This document shows positions 25,864 to 34,645 of a DNA stretch of 38,116 bases, one piece after another (position 1 is the first letter of the stretch; each line of letters starts with the position of its first letter). Where the stretch lies: positions 1 through 38,116 of the forward strand of contig JABHDF010000072.1 in the NCBI GenBank assembly GCA_018673175.1, in the 5' to 3' direction. The position numbers and the translations under genes were made by a program. The notes beneath the pieces are model-generated. The model saw nothing but the letters and a program-made list of their open reading frames with translations, had not been told where the DNA came from and did not search any database. Source of the DNA: Rhodobiaceae bacterium. Lineage in GTDB: Bacteria > Pseudomonadota > Alphaproteobacteria > RS24.

Positions 25864-26241
25864 TTAGCGCGGGCGCCACGCATCTTCAATATGTTTGGGC
25901 CAAGTCCGTGGCGCACAAGCCATCACATCAAAGCGCCAGAGCTTATCTTGCAACCTTGGATGCGTGCCAACAAAAGTGCTGGCCGCGCGCTCGATACGCT
26001 GCCACTGCGTCACGCCAACCGCAGCCTGCGCCGCGCGCGCCTGTGCGCGATATTTAACCTCGATAAAAGCCAAGGTTTTGCCTCGCCGCACAATCAGGTC
26101 AATCTCCCCCACGGGCACGCGGTAATTGCGCCGCAAAATCTGATATCCTTTCAGTCGCAAAACAACCGCCGCCCAGATCTCGGCGCGCCGACCCATTTTA
26201 TCGGATTGGCGTTTACGCAGCTGGCTCATCATCTGGCTCAT
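25864..26241 (-). CDS. yraN: YraN/UPF0102 family nuclease-fold protein
   Basis: A small restriction-endonuclease-fold protein of the UPF0102 family, whose role is not settled (a link to DNA processing has been suggested). The PD-(D/E)xK core is visible as [21 protein letters not shown], preceded by [13 protein letters not shown]. Starts at 26241, 26232 or 26229 are all possible. The longest gives 125 residues, and the two shorter have a GAG 4-7 bases upstream. The open frame extends still further up but there it lies inside rsmI. It overlaps the rsmI stop by 17-29 bases, so the two are coupled. Confidence 0.9.
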   Translation of the reverse strand: MSQMMSQLRKRQSDKMGRRAEIWAAVVLRLKGYQILRRNYRVPVGEIDLIVRRGKTLAFIEVKYRAQARAAQAAVGVTQWQRIERAASTFVGTHPRLQDKLWRFDVMACAPRTWPKHIEDAWRPR

Positions 26242-27136
26242 TATTATTATTTTTATCGGCTTTTTCACTTTGATTGGCTTGGCCAGAAACAGGCGCGCCC
26301 AACGCCAGCGCCCGCGCATATATTTCTTTTCGCTTCAGACCCGTCATCTCGGCGACAGATTGCACGGCATCGCGCCGGCTCATGCTCGCCAAAGCATCCT
26401 CTAGCATGGCGTCCACATCCTCGGGGCCCAATTCGGCTTTGGTGCCGGCGCCGATAAGCACCACTAATTCGCCGCGCGGTGGCGTCTCAGCAAATATCGC
26501 GCGCACCTCTTCTGGCGTGCCGAAAATCATTTCTTCGAATTTTTTGGTCAGCTCGCGCGCCACACAAATATCGCGCGCGCCCAACTCGGCCTCAATATCA
26601 TCTATCAAGGCGCCCACTCGTTTGGCGCTTTCGAACAAAGCCACGGTTCCGTCCTGATTGCCCAAATCAGCCAAAGCCCGACGCCGCGCGCCTTGTTTGG
26701 GAGACAAAAACCCCGCGAAGGTAAAGCGGTCCGTGGCCATGCCCGAAATCGATAACGCGGCAATCGGGGCCGACGCGCCGGGCACGGTAAACACATTATA
26801 TCCCGCCTCGCGCGCAGCACGCACCAAAGGCATGCCGGGGTCGGAGATAAGCGGCGTGCCCGCATCTGAAATCAAGGCCAAAGCCTCGCCTTTTTCGAGC
26901 CGCGCTAGAATTTTGGGCCGCATGGCTTCCGCATTATGCTCGTGATAGGCGATGCGCCGCGTGGCAATCTGATAGCGGCTTGTCAGTTTTGCCGATACCC
27001 GCGTGTCTTCGCACAAAATAACCGCCGCCGAAGCCAGCACATCTAGCGCGCGCAAGGTAATGTCGCGCGCATTGCCCAAAGGTGTGGCAACAATATAAAG
27101 CCCGGGGGCCAGCGGTACGGGTTGAATTTGTGTCAT
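26213..27136 (-). CDS. rsmI: 16S rRNA 2'-O-ribose C1402 methyltransferase RsmI
   Basis: RsmI methylates the ribose of C1402 in the decoding centre of 16S rRNA. The tetrapyrrole-methylase fold is clear: LAPGLYIVATPLGNARDITL at the N-terminus, CEDTRVSAKL, and LISDAGTPLISDPGMPLV, the glycine/proline-rich SAM-binding loop. The ATG at 27134-27136 gives 307 residues. Upstream in-frame codons to 27241 encode Cys-rich sequence with no family resemblance and are excluded. The C-terminal tail is Asn/Asp/Glu-rich and overlaps yraN. It is divergent from the lpoA-type gene, the same pairing as yraL/yraM in E. coli. Confidence 0.95.
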   Translation of the reverse strand: MTQIQPVPLAPGLYIVATPLGNARDITLRALDVLASAAVILCEDTRVSAKLTSRYQIATRRIAYHEHNAEAMRPKILARLEKGEALALISDAGTPLISDPGMPLVRAAREAGYNVFTVPGASAPIAALSISGMATDRFTFAGFLSPKQGARRRALADLGNQDGTVALFESAKRVGALIDDIEAELGARDICVARELTKKFEEMIFGTPEEVRAIFAETPPRGELVVLIGAGTKAELGPEDVDAMLEDALASMSRRDAVQSVAEMTGLKRKEIYARALALGAPVSGQANQSEKADKNNNNEPDDEPAA

Positions 27137-27312
27137 ATGCCTAGAAACCGCAGGCCACGCGCAAAGGCAAGAAAAAACCGCCAAAGATGACCCGGGCTTT
27201 GCGTTCCTATTGCTGCCACATTTGCATGGTTGATAAAACAAGGTGGCGCGTTTGCGGCTCCCTTTACTTACGCGCGGCAGACAGATAGGTTTTGCTCCAT
27301 GTGAGGATTGCG

Positions 27313-27336
27313 TTATGTAAGGTTTGAGTTACGTAA
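27313..27336 (+). repeat. Paired TTAYGTAA palindromic sites upstream of the lpoA-type gene
   Basis: TTATGTAA (27313-27320) and the perfect palindrome TTACGTAA (27329-27336) occur as direct repeats 16 bases apart. They lie just upstream of an AT-rich GATAAT (27342-27347) in the divergent rsmI/lpoA gap. The arrangement is what a regulator bound on one helix face might use, but I know no matching box. The rest of the 264-base gap (27137-27400) shows nothing I can identify. Confidence 0.3.
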
Positions 27337-27400
27337 ACGAGAGATAATTTTGCAAGCCCGCTGGAAGCCAAGAGCCCCCGCAAGGCATAGGATAAAAGCC

Positions 27401-29089
27401 ATGACGCGCAGACCCCCCTTTTTAGCAGCCTGGAGCCTTGCCAGTGCTTTGTTTCTGGTTGCTTGCGGCGGCGCGCCCCAGCCGGACCTGGCATCTACAG
27501 ATACGGCGAGCGATAGCATTGAATATGCGCCCAAAACGGCGCCGACCCCCTATCGCGAAAGAATTGATTTTGACACAAGCCTCTTTCCAGCCCCGCCCAA
27601 ACGCGACGAAAATTCCGTGGTGGTCTCGGTCTTGCTGCCCATTGGCGATGCGCGCGACAACATTAGCAAGCTCAGCAGCCATCTGTATAACGCCGCCCAG
27701 CTGGCCCTCTTCGACGCAGGCCAGAACGGCCAAATCAGACAAACCTTTGGCGCGTCAGGTAGTCAAAAAACCAATTTCGTTTTGCGCCTCCACGACACCA
27801 AAGGCACGCCAGCTGGCGCCGCGCAAGCCGCCAAGGCCGCCATCGCAGCCAACACAGATATCATTATCGGCCCGCTATTTGCCTCTTCCGTAAAAGCCAT
27901 TGCCCCCCTCTTGGCTGGGCGCGAGATACCGGCTTTGGCCTTTTCCAATGACAGCAGTGCCGCGGCCAATAATCTTTGGCTGCTTGGGTTTTTGCCCGAA
28001 CAAAATATTAGCCGCATCGTCTCGCAAGCCATCGCACAAGGCCTGACCCGTTTTGGCGCGCTGGTGCCACAAGGGCCTTATGGCGAGCGCATTCATCAGA
28101 GCTTTGTTCGCGAAGTGGCTCGCTTTGGCGGCACGGTGGTACAAACCGAAACCTACCCGAAAGATGCCAAAGGCATGTTCGATCCGGTTCGACGCCTCGC
28201 CCATTTCGACACTCGCACGGCGGCACATGAAGCAGAAATGGCGCGCTTGATTTCGGAAGGCCGCGCTCTGGCTCCGGCAGATTTACTGGCGCGAGCAACC
28301 TCGGGCGCCACCGCGACGGGCGAGCCGGAAGAGCTAAACGTAGAAGCCTTGTTTAAAGGCCTCGGCAAGATTGCGCCCGAATTGGTCTCTGCTTATGAAG
28401 CCCTTAAACTGACCGAGACCCTGGGCGAAATTCCTTATGATGCGGTCTTTATGCCCGAGGGTGGTTTGGCTTTGCGCAATCTCGCGCCGCTGCTGCCGTA
28501 TTTTGATATTGATCCAAGGCGGGTGAAATTCCTCGGAACGGCGCTTTGGAATGACCCAAGCCTATCGCAAGAACCGCCCTTACATGGCGGCTGGTATGCG
28601 GCGCCAAACCCGAAAAATTGGGCCGGCTTTGCCGCCCGCTACGACCGAGTTTATGGCGCAGCCCCTCCGCGACTGGCTTCGATGGCCTATGATGGCGTCA
28701 GCCTTGCTGCGCGTCTGGCCGCGATAACGCCAAAGCAGCCCTTTCGCACACAAATACTCACCAATGCCAATGGCTTTCAAGGGATCGATGGCATTGTTCG
28801 GCTACGCCAAGGCGGCTTGAACGAGCGCGGCCTGGCGGTGCAAGAAATCACTGCGCGCGCGCCCAATATAGTGAGCCGCGAGCCAGCAAGCTTCGTGGAA
28901 CATGACCGCCGCGTGAGCTCGGCTTTGTCTTTGGCACAAACCTTAAAGCGCGAAAACCCCGATATTGCTTTGGCCGCTTTACAAGCCGAACAGCTGGCGA
29001 AAACCCAAAGTGCGCGCGAAGAAATCGGATTGAACGAGGCTCTGATGAACGCGCTCGACAAAAAAGCTAAGCCAGAAGCTGCCCAATAA
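27401..29089 (+). CDS. lpoA: LpoA-type lipoprotein, penicillin-binding protein activator homologue
   Basis: A 562-residue outer-membrane lipoprotein of the LpoA/YraM (LppC) family. E. coli LpoA activates the peptidoglycan synthase PBP1A. The N-terminus is a lipoprotein signal peptide (PPFLAAWSLASALFLVAC) with lipobox LVAC and the lipidated Cys at position 22. The mature part has a periplasmic-binding-protein-like fold: VVVSVLLPIGDARDNISKLS, DIIIGPLFASSVKAIAPLLA and, later, YDAVFMPEGGLALRNLAPLL. The N-terminal TPR-like domain of enterobacterial LpoA is missing, as in other alphaproteobacteria. AGGA lies 8 bases before the ATG. An upstream in-frame start at 27308 would bury the signal peptide. 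Its 3' end overlaps the convergent hemW by 23 bases. Confidence 0.88.
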   Translation: MTRRPPFLAAWSLASALFLVACGGAPQPDLASTDTASDSIEYAPKTAPTPYRERIDFDTSLFPAPPKRDENSVVVSVLLPIGDARDNISKLSSHLYNAAQLALFDAGQNGQIRQTFGASGSQKTNFVLRLHDTKGTPAGAAQAAKAAIAANTDIIIGPLFASSVKAIAPLLAGREIPALAFSNDSSAAANNLWLLGFLPEQNISRIVSQAIAQGLTRFGALVPQGPYGERIHQSFVREVARFGGTVVQTETYPKDAKGMFDPVRRLAHFDTRTAAHEAEMARLISEGRALAPADLLARATSGATATGEPEELNVEALFKGLGKIAPELVSAYEALKLTETLGEIPYDAVFMPEGGLALRNLAPLLPYFDIDPRRVKFLGTALWNDPSLSQEPPLHGGWYAAPNPKNWAGFAARYDRVYGAAPPRLASMAYDGVSLAARLAAITPKQPFRTQILTNANGFQGIDGIVRLRQGGLNERGLAVQEITARAPNIVSREPASFVEHDRRVSSALSLAQTLKRENPDIALAALQAEQLAKTQSAREEIGLNEALMNALDKKAKPEAAQ

Positions 29090-30287
29090 GATGGTCTAAA
29101 ATCAGCCGTCCCTCGGGGCTCGCCTGCAAACGCGCCGTGTTTGGAGACAAAAGTCCCTGCTCTCGCAGCTTCGCCAAACGCGCCGCATCGAGGTCAATGC
29201 CGCGCGCGGCCAGTGCGTCTAAGCCAACGCCTTCGACCAAGCGTAAGCCCAGAAGCACCGCTTCCATTTCCACACTCTCGCTATCCAGTGCCTGTTGCTC
29301 GGCCCAACCATGGCCTTGGTCTTCCACATGGGCCAACCACTCGGTGGGCGAACGATGCGCCACACTGGATAGGCGCGCCCGCTTTTCTAGGCTGGTGACG
29401 CGGCCATGCGCGCCGGGCCCAATGCCCAAATAATCGCCGCCCTGCCAACTGGCCACATTGTGACGACAGGCATGGCCGTCCGCACCATGATTGGAAATTT
29501 CATAGGCTGGCAGACCCGCGCTGGCGCACAGGCTTTGGGTTATCTCATACATATCGGCCGCACTATCTTCATCGGGCAAAGTTAGTTTGCCTGACGCTTG
29601 GTGTTTATAAAACGGCGTATCGGGCTCAATGGTTAGCTGATACAGCGACATATGTTGCGGGCCCAAATCCAGCGCCGCGGATAGCTCACTTGCCCAAGCG
29701 TCTGGCGTTTGATTGGGGCGCGCGTAAATAAGGTCGAAAGACGCGCGGGGGAAAAGGCGCTGCGCCGCCTCAAAAGCCACGCGAGCGTCTTGGGCCGAAT
29801 GGGTGCGGCCAAGAAATTTTAACGCCACATCATCAAACGCCTGCACGCCCAAAGACAAGCGCGTGATGCCAGCCGCGCGCAAATCTTTCAAATGGGTTTC
29901 CGGCGCACTCATGGGATTGGCTTCCAGCGTTATTTCAGCGTCGCCCGCCAGCCCCCACATCTCATCTATGGCCGATAAAATTCCGGCCACCAAATCTGGG
30001 GACATAAGCGACGGCGTGCCCCCGCCGAAGAAAACCGTTTCAACGCGGCCTTGCGGGCGCAGGCTTTGGGCGTGCGCCAATTCGCGTCGATAGGCGACGA
30101 GCCAATCGGCAGGGTCGGTTTGCGAGTTTCGCATGAGGTGCACATTGAAGTCACAATAGGGGCAAATGGCGGCGCAAAACGGCCAATGCACATAGACCCC
30201 CAGAGGCGGCAGGCTGGCTTCAGTCGGGACAAGCTTAGTGGGCAATGTGGTCGGCAAAACAGGCTTCCACCAATTGCGTGAAAGCAT
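29067..30287 (-). CDS. hemW: HemW, radical-SAM haem chaperone (HemN-like)
   Basis: HemW is a radical-SAM protein once annotated as coproporphyrinogen III oxidase and now regarded as a haem-trafficking chaperone. The N-terminal Fe-S motif is [17 protein letters not shown], with CxxxCxxC and the extra residues typical of HemW, not Hem[11 protein letters not shown] follows, then [10 protein letters not shown], and a C-terminal HemW domain with [19 protein letters not shown]. The start is uncertain. The ATG at 30285-30287 gives 406 residues and overlaps rdgB by 53 bases. In-frame TTG codons about 10 residues later are alternatives. No convincing ribosome-binding site marks any of them. Cotranscription with rph and rdgB is likely. 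Confidence 0.92.
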   Translation of the reverse strand: MLSRNWWKPVLPTTLPTKLVPTEASLPPLGVYVHWPFCAAICPYCDFNVHLMRNSQTDPADWLVAYRRELAHAQSLRPQGRVETVFFGGGTPSLMSPDLVAGILSAIDEMWGLAGDAEITLEANPMSAPETHLKDLRAAGITRLSLGVQAFDDVALKFLGRTHSAQDARVAFEAAQRLFPRASFDLIYARPNQTPDAWASELSAALDLGPQHMSLYQLTIEPDTPFYKHQASGKLTLPDEDSAADMYEITQSLCASAGLPAYEISNHGADGHACRHNVASWQGGDYLGIGPGAHGRVTSLEKRARLSSVAHRSPTEWLAHVEDQGHGWAEQQALDSESVEMEAVLLGLRLVEGVGLDALAARGIDLDAARLAKLREQGLLSPNTARLQASPEGRLILDHLIGQLLA

Positions 30288-30873
30288 CGGCGCGATGCGA
30301 CATGGCGTGTTTGGCCTCAGGTGCCATTTCCCCAAAAGTTAAATCGCCCCCAAGCGGCAAAAATATTGGGTCATAGCCAAAGCCGTTTTTACCACGCATC
30401 GGCCAAACCAATGTGCCCTCGACCGTGCCTTCAAAACTTTCCACATGACCATCGGGCCAAGCCAAAGACAGGGCGCAAATAAACCGTGCCGTGCGTGACA
30501 CGGGGGAGGCTTCCCCGCTCTGTTTTTGCGACATTGCCATTTCAATTTTATGCATGCCAAAATCAAAATCGCGCCCATTGGGGGTTTGGGCCCAACGGGC
30601 CGAATAAATACCGGGCGCGCCGTCCAGCGCATCCACAGCCAAACCGCTATCGTCGGCCAAGGCTGGCAGGCCCGCTTTGGTGGCCGAGGCCAGCGCCTTC
30701 AGTTCGGCATTGGCAATAAACGTTTTGCCTGTCTCTTCGGGTTCGGGCAGACCCAATTCGTCGGCCCCCACGGTTTCCACATCGAAACGCGTCAGCAGCT
30801 CGGCTATCTCGACCAGCTTGCCTTTGTTGTGGCTTGCGACAATGAGCTTGTCTTCGCTGAAACGTCTCGCCAT
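30235..30873 (-). CDS. rdgB: Non-canonical purine NTP pyrophosphatase (RdgB/HAM1)
   Basis: RdgB hydrolyses dITP, dXTP and ITP to monophosphates, cleaning the nucleotide pool. The signature N-terminal [19 protein letters not shown] contains the substrate-binding SxNxxK. The catalytic region reads [20 protein letters not shown], and the C-terminal [11 protein letters not shown] and MSHRADAF complete the family pattern. The 212-residue length is normal. The start lies 4 bases after the rph stop, matching the common rph–rdgB–hemW order. Confidence 0.97.
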   Translation of the reverse strand: MARRFSEDKLIVASHNKGKLVEIAELLTRFDVETVGADELGLPEPEETGKTFIANAELKALASATKAGLPALADDSGLAVDALDGAPGIYSARWAQTPNGRDFDFGMHKIEMAMSQKQSGEASPVSRTARFICALSLAWPDGHVESFEGTVEGTLVWPMRGKNGFGYDPIFLPLGGDLTFGEMAPEAKHAMSHRADAFTQLVEACFADHIAH

Positions 30874-30877
30874 GGAC

Positions 30878-31636
30878 TTACAGGCCTACGGTTTTTTTCT
30901 GCAGCGCAACCAATTCGGCAATGCCGTTTTTGGCCAAGCTCATGATTTGCGCAAACTCGTTTTCGTCAAACGCCGCGCCTTCGGCGGTGGCTTGAATTTC
31001 CACCATTTTGCCAGCGCCTGTCATCACGAAATTGCCGTCTGTGTCGGCCACACTGTCTTCATCATAATCGAGGTCGGCAACAGGCAGACCCTCATAAATG
31101 CCGCAAGAAAGCGCCGCCACTTGGTCGAGCAAGACATCGCCCATAATGTCGCCGGAAATGAGGCCATCGGTTTTCATTTTTTCGATGCAAACATAAAGCG
31201 CCACCCAAGCTCCGGTAATCGAGGCCGTGCGCGTGCCGCCATCGGCCTGGATAACATCGCAGTCGAGGCTAATTTGGTTTTCGCCCAAAGCCTCGAGGTT
31301 GACCACGGCGCGCAGGCTACGACCAATCAACCGTTGAATTTCTTGCGTGCGGCCCGACTGTTTGCCAGCATTGGCTTCGCGGCGCATGCGCGAGCCAGTG
31401 GAGCGGGGCAACATGCCATATTCCGCCGTTACCCAGCCGCGACCCTGACCGCGCAACCACGGCGGCACACGGGTTTCTAGCGAGGCGGTGCACAAGACAT
31501 GCGTATCGCCAAACTTCACGAGGCACGAGCCTTCCGCATGTTTGGAAACATTGGTCTCAAGGCTAACGGCGCGCAGCTGATGGGCGGCGCGGCCAGAAGG
31601 GCGTTTTGTATCGCCGGGGGAAGAAGTCTGGGTCAT
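30878..31636 (-). CDS. rph: Ribonuclease PH
   Basis: RNase PH is a phosphorolytic 3'-5' exonuclease that trims tRNA precursors. The N-terminus ([20 protein letters not shown]) is followed by [20 protein letters not shown], the phosphate- and RNA-binding segment, and [19 protein letters not shown]. The C-terminal [20 protein letters not shown] type sequence is present as [20 protein letters not shown]. The protein has 252 residues, the usual length. The ATG at 31636 has an AAGGA site 7 bases upstream and heads the rph–rdgB–hemW operon. Confidence 0.97.
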   Translation of the reverse strand: MTQTSSPGDTKRPSGRAAHQLRAVSLETNVSKHAEGSCLVKFGDTHVLCTASLETRVPPWLRGQGRGWVTAEYGMLPRSTGSRMRREANAGKQSGRTQEIQRLIGRSLRAVVNLEALGENQISLDCDVIQADGGTRTASITGAWVALYVCIEKMKTDGLISGDIMGDVLLDQVAALSCGIYEGLPVADLDYDEDSVADTDGNFVMTGAGKMVEIQATAEGAAFDENEFAQIMSLAKNGIAELVALQKKTVGL

Positions 31637-31664
31637 GCGGGTTCCTTTAGAATAACGGCTGGAA

Positions 31665-31694
31665 AGTATAGCTTCGTTTTATCTAGCCTGTCGG
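31665..31694 (-). promoter_or_regulatory. Predicted sigma-70-type promoter of rph–rdgB–hemW
   Basis: On the minus strand, CCGACA (31689-31694, four of six) and TATACT (31665-31670, five of six) are separated by 18 bases. Transcription would begin near 31658, leaving a short leader with the AAGGA site before rph. Confidence 0.45.
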
Positions 31695-31740
31695 ACTTAG
31701 GGAAACAAGGCGCCATGCAAATAGATTTAACGCGAGACCC

Positions 31741-31769
31741 CTTGACCTAAGCTCGCAGGACGCCTACCT
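31741..31769 (+). promoter_or_regulatory. Predicted RpoH (sigma-32) heat-shock promoter of grpE
   Basis: CTTGAC (31741-31746) and CCTACCT (31763-31769) are separated by 16 bases. They fit the alphaproteobacterial RpoH pattern of CTTG and CYTATNT with one mismatch in the -10 element. The same arrangement and spacing recurs before dnaK. I found no CIRCE inverted repeat (the HrcA operator) in the gap. The start would be near 31777, giving a leader of about 68 bases to the ATG at 31845. Confidence 0.5.
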
Positions 31770-31844
31770 AAGCCTCAATAGGTCGGGCGCTGACCCGTAA
31801 GCGACCCGAAACCTGCCTCTTTAAACCGAACCGTGAGCAAAACT

Positions 31845-32492
31845 ATGAGCGACGATAAAGACACCAACGAAACGGACACGCCGACACAAATGGAAGCCGA
31901 GCAAGCGACCCAAGACAGCGCATCCGAGATGGACACAGCGGAAGCGATCCTAGAAACCGCGGAAGCGGCCCTGGAAGAGGGCGCAACCTCTGCAGAAGAA
32001 GCCCCCGAAGCGGCGCCTGCGCCGCCCACGCCAGAAGAGCAAATTGCGACCCTGAACGACCAAGTTTTGCGCACGCTAGCCGAGCTGGAAAACACCCGCC
32101 GCCGCGCCGAGCGCGACCGCAGCGAAGCGTTGAAATATGGCGCCGTAAGTTTTGCCCGCGATATGGTGGGCGTGGCCGATAATTTGCAGCGCGCCCTGAA
32201 GGCCGCCAACGAGATGGATGAGGCCAGCAAAGCCGCGCTGCCCGAAACCGTGCAAGCCGTGCTGGAAGGCGTGGCCGCAACCGAGCGTGATTTATTGGCC
32301 GCCTTGGGTCGCCATAAAGTGAAAGTGCTATCCCCCATGGGCGAGAAATTTGACCCCAACTTGCATGAGGCGTTGTTCGAAGCCCCCGGCACGGGACAAG
32401 ACGCAGGCACGATTATCGACGTGATTGAGACCGGCTATCAAATGGAAGAGCGCCTTTTGCGCCCAGCCAAAGTCGGTATTGCAAAAGACTAA
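31845..32492 (+). CDS. grpE: GrpE nucleotide exchange factor
   Basis: GrpE releases ADP from DnaK. The N-terminal third (1-60) is acidic and Ala/Glu-rich, the disordered and coiled-coil part. The conserved C-terminal part includes RTLAELENTRRRAERDRSEA, FARDMVGVADNLQRAL and, at the end, GYQMEERLLRPAKVGIAKD. The ATG at 31845 gives 215 residues. A GTG four codons earlier (31833) is an alternative, and neither has a strong ribosome-binding site. The gene that often sits directly upstream in this class, hrcA, is missing; rph occupies the divergent position. dnaK follows after 174 bases. Confidence 0.96.
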   Translation: MSDDKDTNETDTPTQMEAEQATQDSASEMDTAEAILETAEAALEEGATSAEEAPEAAPAPPTPEEQIATLNDQVLRTLAELENTRRRAERDRSEALKYGAVSFARDMVGVADNLQRALKAANEMDEASKAALPETVQAVLEGVAATERDLLAALGRHKVKVLSPMGEKFDPNLHEALFEAPGTGQDAGTIIDVIETGYQMEERLLRPAKVGIAKD

Positions 32493-32518
32493 CCCGCATA
32501 TAGACAGCCAACCACGGG

Positions 32519-32542
32519 CCACCCCCTAGACTTAGGGGGTGG
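32519..32542 (+). other. Strong hairpin after grpE
   Basis: A perfect 10-base inverted repeat (CCACCCCCTA, loop GACT, then TAGGGGGTGG) lies 26 bases after the grpE stop. No T run follows (GGTAAAAAG comes next), so it is not a standard intrinsic terminator. It may slow or stop RNA polymerase, or protect the 3' end of a grpE transcript. A second, imperfect hairpin lies at 32553-32583 (GGCTC/GAGCC outside, TCGTC/GACGA inside), directly abutting the -35 element of the dnaK promoter. Confidence 0.5.
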
Positions 32543-32583
32543 GGTAAAAAGCGGCTCTTTTCTCGTCTAAATGACGATGAGCC

Positions 32584-32612
32584 CTTGTAGCCCGCCCGCT
32601 GGCTACCTATAT
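32584..32612 (+). promoter_or_regulatory. Predicted RpoH (sigma-32) heat-shock promoter of dnaK
   Basis: CTTGTA (32584-32589) and CCTATAT (32606-32612) are separated by 16 bases. The -10 element matches CYTATNT fully. Transcription would begin near 32620, giving a leader of about 47 bases. That leader carries a small GC hairpin (CCCGC, loop CGCAT, GCGGG; 32632-32646) and then a GAGG site 6 bases before the dnaK ATG. Confidence 0.65.
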
Positions 32613-32666
32613 AAATTCCAGATGAAACAGACCCGCCGCATGCGGGCAAAATAGACGAGGCTTAAT

Positions 32667-34595
32667 ATGGGCAAAGTAATTGGTATTGATTTGGGAACCA
32701 CCAACTCATGTGTTGCCGTTATGGATGGTAGCACGCCGCGCGTGATTGAAAACGCAGAAGGCGCGCGCACGACCCCTTCCGTCGTCGCGTTTACCGAAGA
32801 GGGCGAACGCCTAACCGGTCAACCCGCCAAACGGCAAGCTGTAACCAACCCAATCAACACATTGTTTGCTATCAAGCGCCTGATCGGGCGTCGCTTCAAC
32901 GACCCAGCAACCAAAAAAGACATCGATATGGTGCCTTATAACATCGTCGCCTCCGACGGCGGTGATGCTTGGGTGGAAGCCATGAGCGACACATATTCGC
33001 CATCGCAAGTCTCGGCTTTTATTTTGCAAAAAATGAAAGAGACCGCAGAAAGCTATCTCGGCGAGAGCGTCGACCAAGCGGTGATTACCGTTCCAGCTTA
33101 CTTTAACGACGCCCAGCGCCAGGCCACCAAAGATGCCGGCAAAATTGCGGGCCTCGAAGTGCTGCGCATTATCAACGAACCAACCGCGGCCGCTTTGGCC
33201 TATGGGCTCGATAAAAACGACGGACAAACCATCGCGGTTTATGACTTGGGCGGCGGCACTTTTGACGTCTCGATTCTGGAAATCGGCGACGGCGTGTTTG
33301 AAGTGAAATCCACCAATGGGGACACTTTCCTCGGCGGCGAAGATTTCGACATGGCCTTGGTTGAACATTTGGCGGATGAGTTTCACAAAGAAAACGGCAT
33401 TGATTTGCGCGGCGACAAACTCGCCCTACAGCGCTTGAAAGAAGCCGCGGAGAAGGCCAAAATTGAGCTGTCCTCTTCGGCCCAAACAGAAGTGAACCTG
33501 CCGTTTATTACCGCCGATGCCTCCGGCCCAAAACATTTGAACTTGAAGCTGACACGCGCCGCCTTTGAATCGCTGGTCGATGCTTTGGTGCAACGCACGC
33601 GTGGCCCTTGCGAGGCAGCCATTAAAGACGCTGGCATTAACATTAAAGATATCGACGAAGTTGTGCTGGTGGGCGGTCAAACCCGCATGCCGCGCATTCG
33701 TGATTTCGTGAAAGACGTGTTCGGCAAAGAACCCAACATGAGCGTGAACCCAGATGAAGTGGTTGCCATGGGCGCCACCATTCAAGCGGGTGTTTTGCAA
33801 GGCGACGTGAAAGACGTGCTGCTGCTTGACGTAACGCCTTTGTCTTTGGGTATTGAAACTTTGGGCGGCGTGTTTACCCGTCTCATCGATCGCAATACCA
33901 CCATCCCAACCAAAAAGAGCCAAGTGTTCTCGACCGCCGATGACAATCAATCGGCCGTGACCATCGCCGTCTACCAAGGCGAGCGCGAGATGGCCGCCGA
34001 CAACAAAGGGCTCGGCCAATTTAACCTCGAAGGCATTCCACCATCGCCGCGCGGTGTGCCGCAAATCGAAGTGACGTTTGATATCGATGCCAATGGCTTG
34101 GTCAACGTGTCCGCTGCCGACAAGGCAACCGGCAAAGAGCAAAACATTCGCATCGAAGCCTCGGGCGGTCTGTCCGATGACGATATCGAACAAATGGTCA
34201 AAGACGCCGAGGCCAATGCCGCGGAAGATAAAGATCGCCGTGAGCAGGTGGAGGCCCGCAATAACGCCGAAGGCCTTATTCATGCGACCGAAAAATCTAT
34301 CGTCGAAAATGAAAGCCTCATCGAAGCGGGCGACAAGGATGCGACCGAAGCGGCGATTGCCGATTTGAAGGAAGCCCTTGAAGGCGACGACAATGATGCG
34401 ATCAACGAGAAAGCTCAGGCGCTAAGCGAAGCCGCCATGAAAATCGGCGAAGCGGTTTATAAAGCCCAGCAGGCCGAAAGCGAAGCGAGCGCCGCCCAAG
34501 ATGCCAATGAAGATGGTGCCAATGTAGTGGATGCTGATTTCGAAGATGTCACAGAAGCAAAAGGCGAAGATGACGGCGAACCAAAAGCGTCTTAA
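32667..34595 (+). CDS. dnaK: Molecular chaperone DnaK (Hsp70)
   Basis: DnaK binds exposed hydrophobic peptides in an ATP-dependent cycle with DnaJ and GrpE. The nucleotide-binding domain shows all three Hsp70 signatures: [37 protein letters not shown] and [17 protein letters not shown]. The substrate-binding domain follows ([20 protein letters not shown]) and then the helical lid. The acidic C-terminus contains VVDADFEDV, a form of the EEVD-like bacterial tail, and ends [10 protein letters not shown]. The 642-residue length is normal. An RpoH-type promoter lies directly upstream. dnaJ follows after 50 bases, so both are probably cotranscribed. Confidence 0.99.
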   Translation: MGKVIGIDLGTTNSCVAVMDGSTPRVIENAEGARTTPSVVAFTEEGERLTGQPAKRQAVTNPINTLFAIKRLIGRRFNDPATKKDIDMVPYNIVASDGGDAWVEAMSDTYSPSQVSAFILQKMKETAESYLGESVDQAVITVPAYFNDAQRQATKDAGKIAGLEVLRIINEPTAAALAYGLDKNDGQTIAVYDLGGGTFDVSILEIGDGVFEVKSTNGDTFLGGEDFDMALVEHLADEFHKENGIDLRGDKLALQRLKEAAEKAKIELSSSAQTEVNLPFITADASGPKHLNLKLTRAAFESLVDALVQRTRGPCEAAIKDAGINIKDIDEVVLVGGQTRMPRIRDFVKDVFGKEPNMSVNPDEVVAMGATIQAGVLQGDVKDVLLLDVTPLSLGIETLGGVFTRLIDRNTTIPTKKSQVFSTADDNQSAVTIAVYQGEREMAADNKGLGQFNLEGIPPSPRGVPQIEVTFDIDANGLVNVSAADKATGKEQNIRIEASGGLSDDDIEQMVKDAEANAAEDKDRREQVEARNNAEGLIHATEKSIVENESLIEAGDKDATEAAIADLKEALEGDDNDAINEKAQALSEAAMKIGEAVYKAQQAESEASAAQDANEDGANVVDADFEDVTEAKGEDDGEPKAS

Positions 34596-34645
34596 TCCAT
34601 CCTGACCCTTTCGGGGGGCGTGCCCGCTAAAAAAGGAAGCCTGTT

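Noticed and set aside
27137-27400. A possible small stable RNA (SRP RNA or similar) in the rsmI/lpoA gap.
   Set aside because: I looked for the conserved SRP tetraloop region and for tRNA-like features on both strands and found neither.
33426-34283. A long 285-codon open frame antisense to dnaK.
   Set aside because: Long antisense frames opposite dnaK are a well-known by-product of its codon usage. No start signal or family resemblance is present.
34596-34645. A terminator between dnaK and dnaJ (CCC…GGGGGG).
   Set aside because: The stem is only about three bases and is followed by an A run, not a T run, on the coding strand, so cotranscription is more likely.
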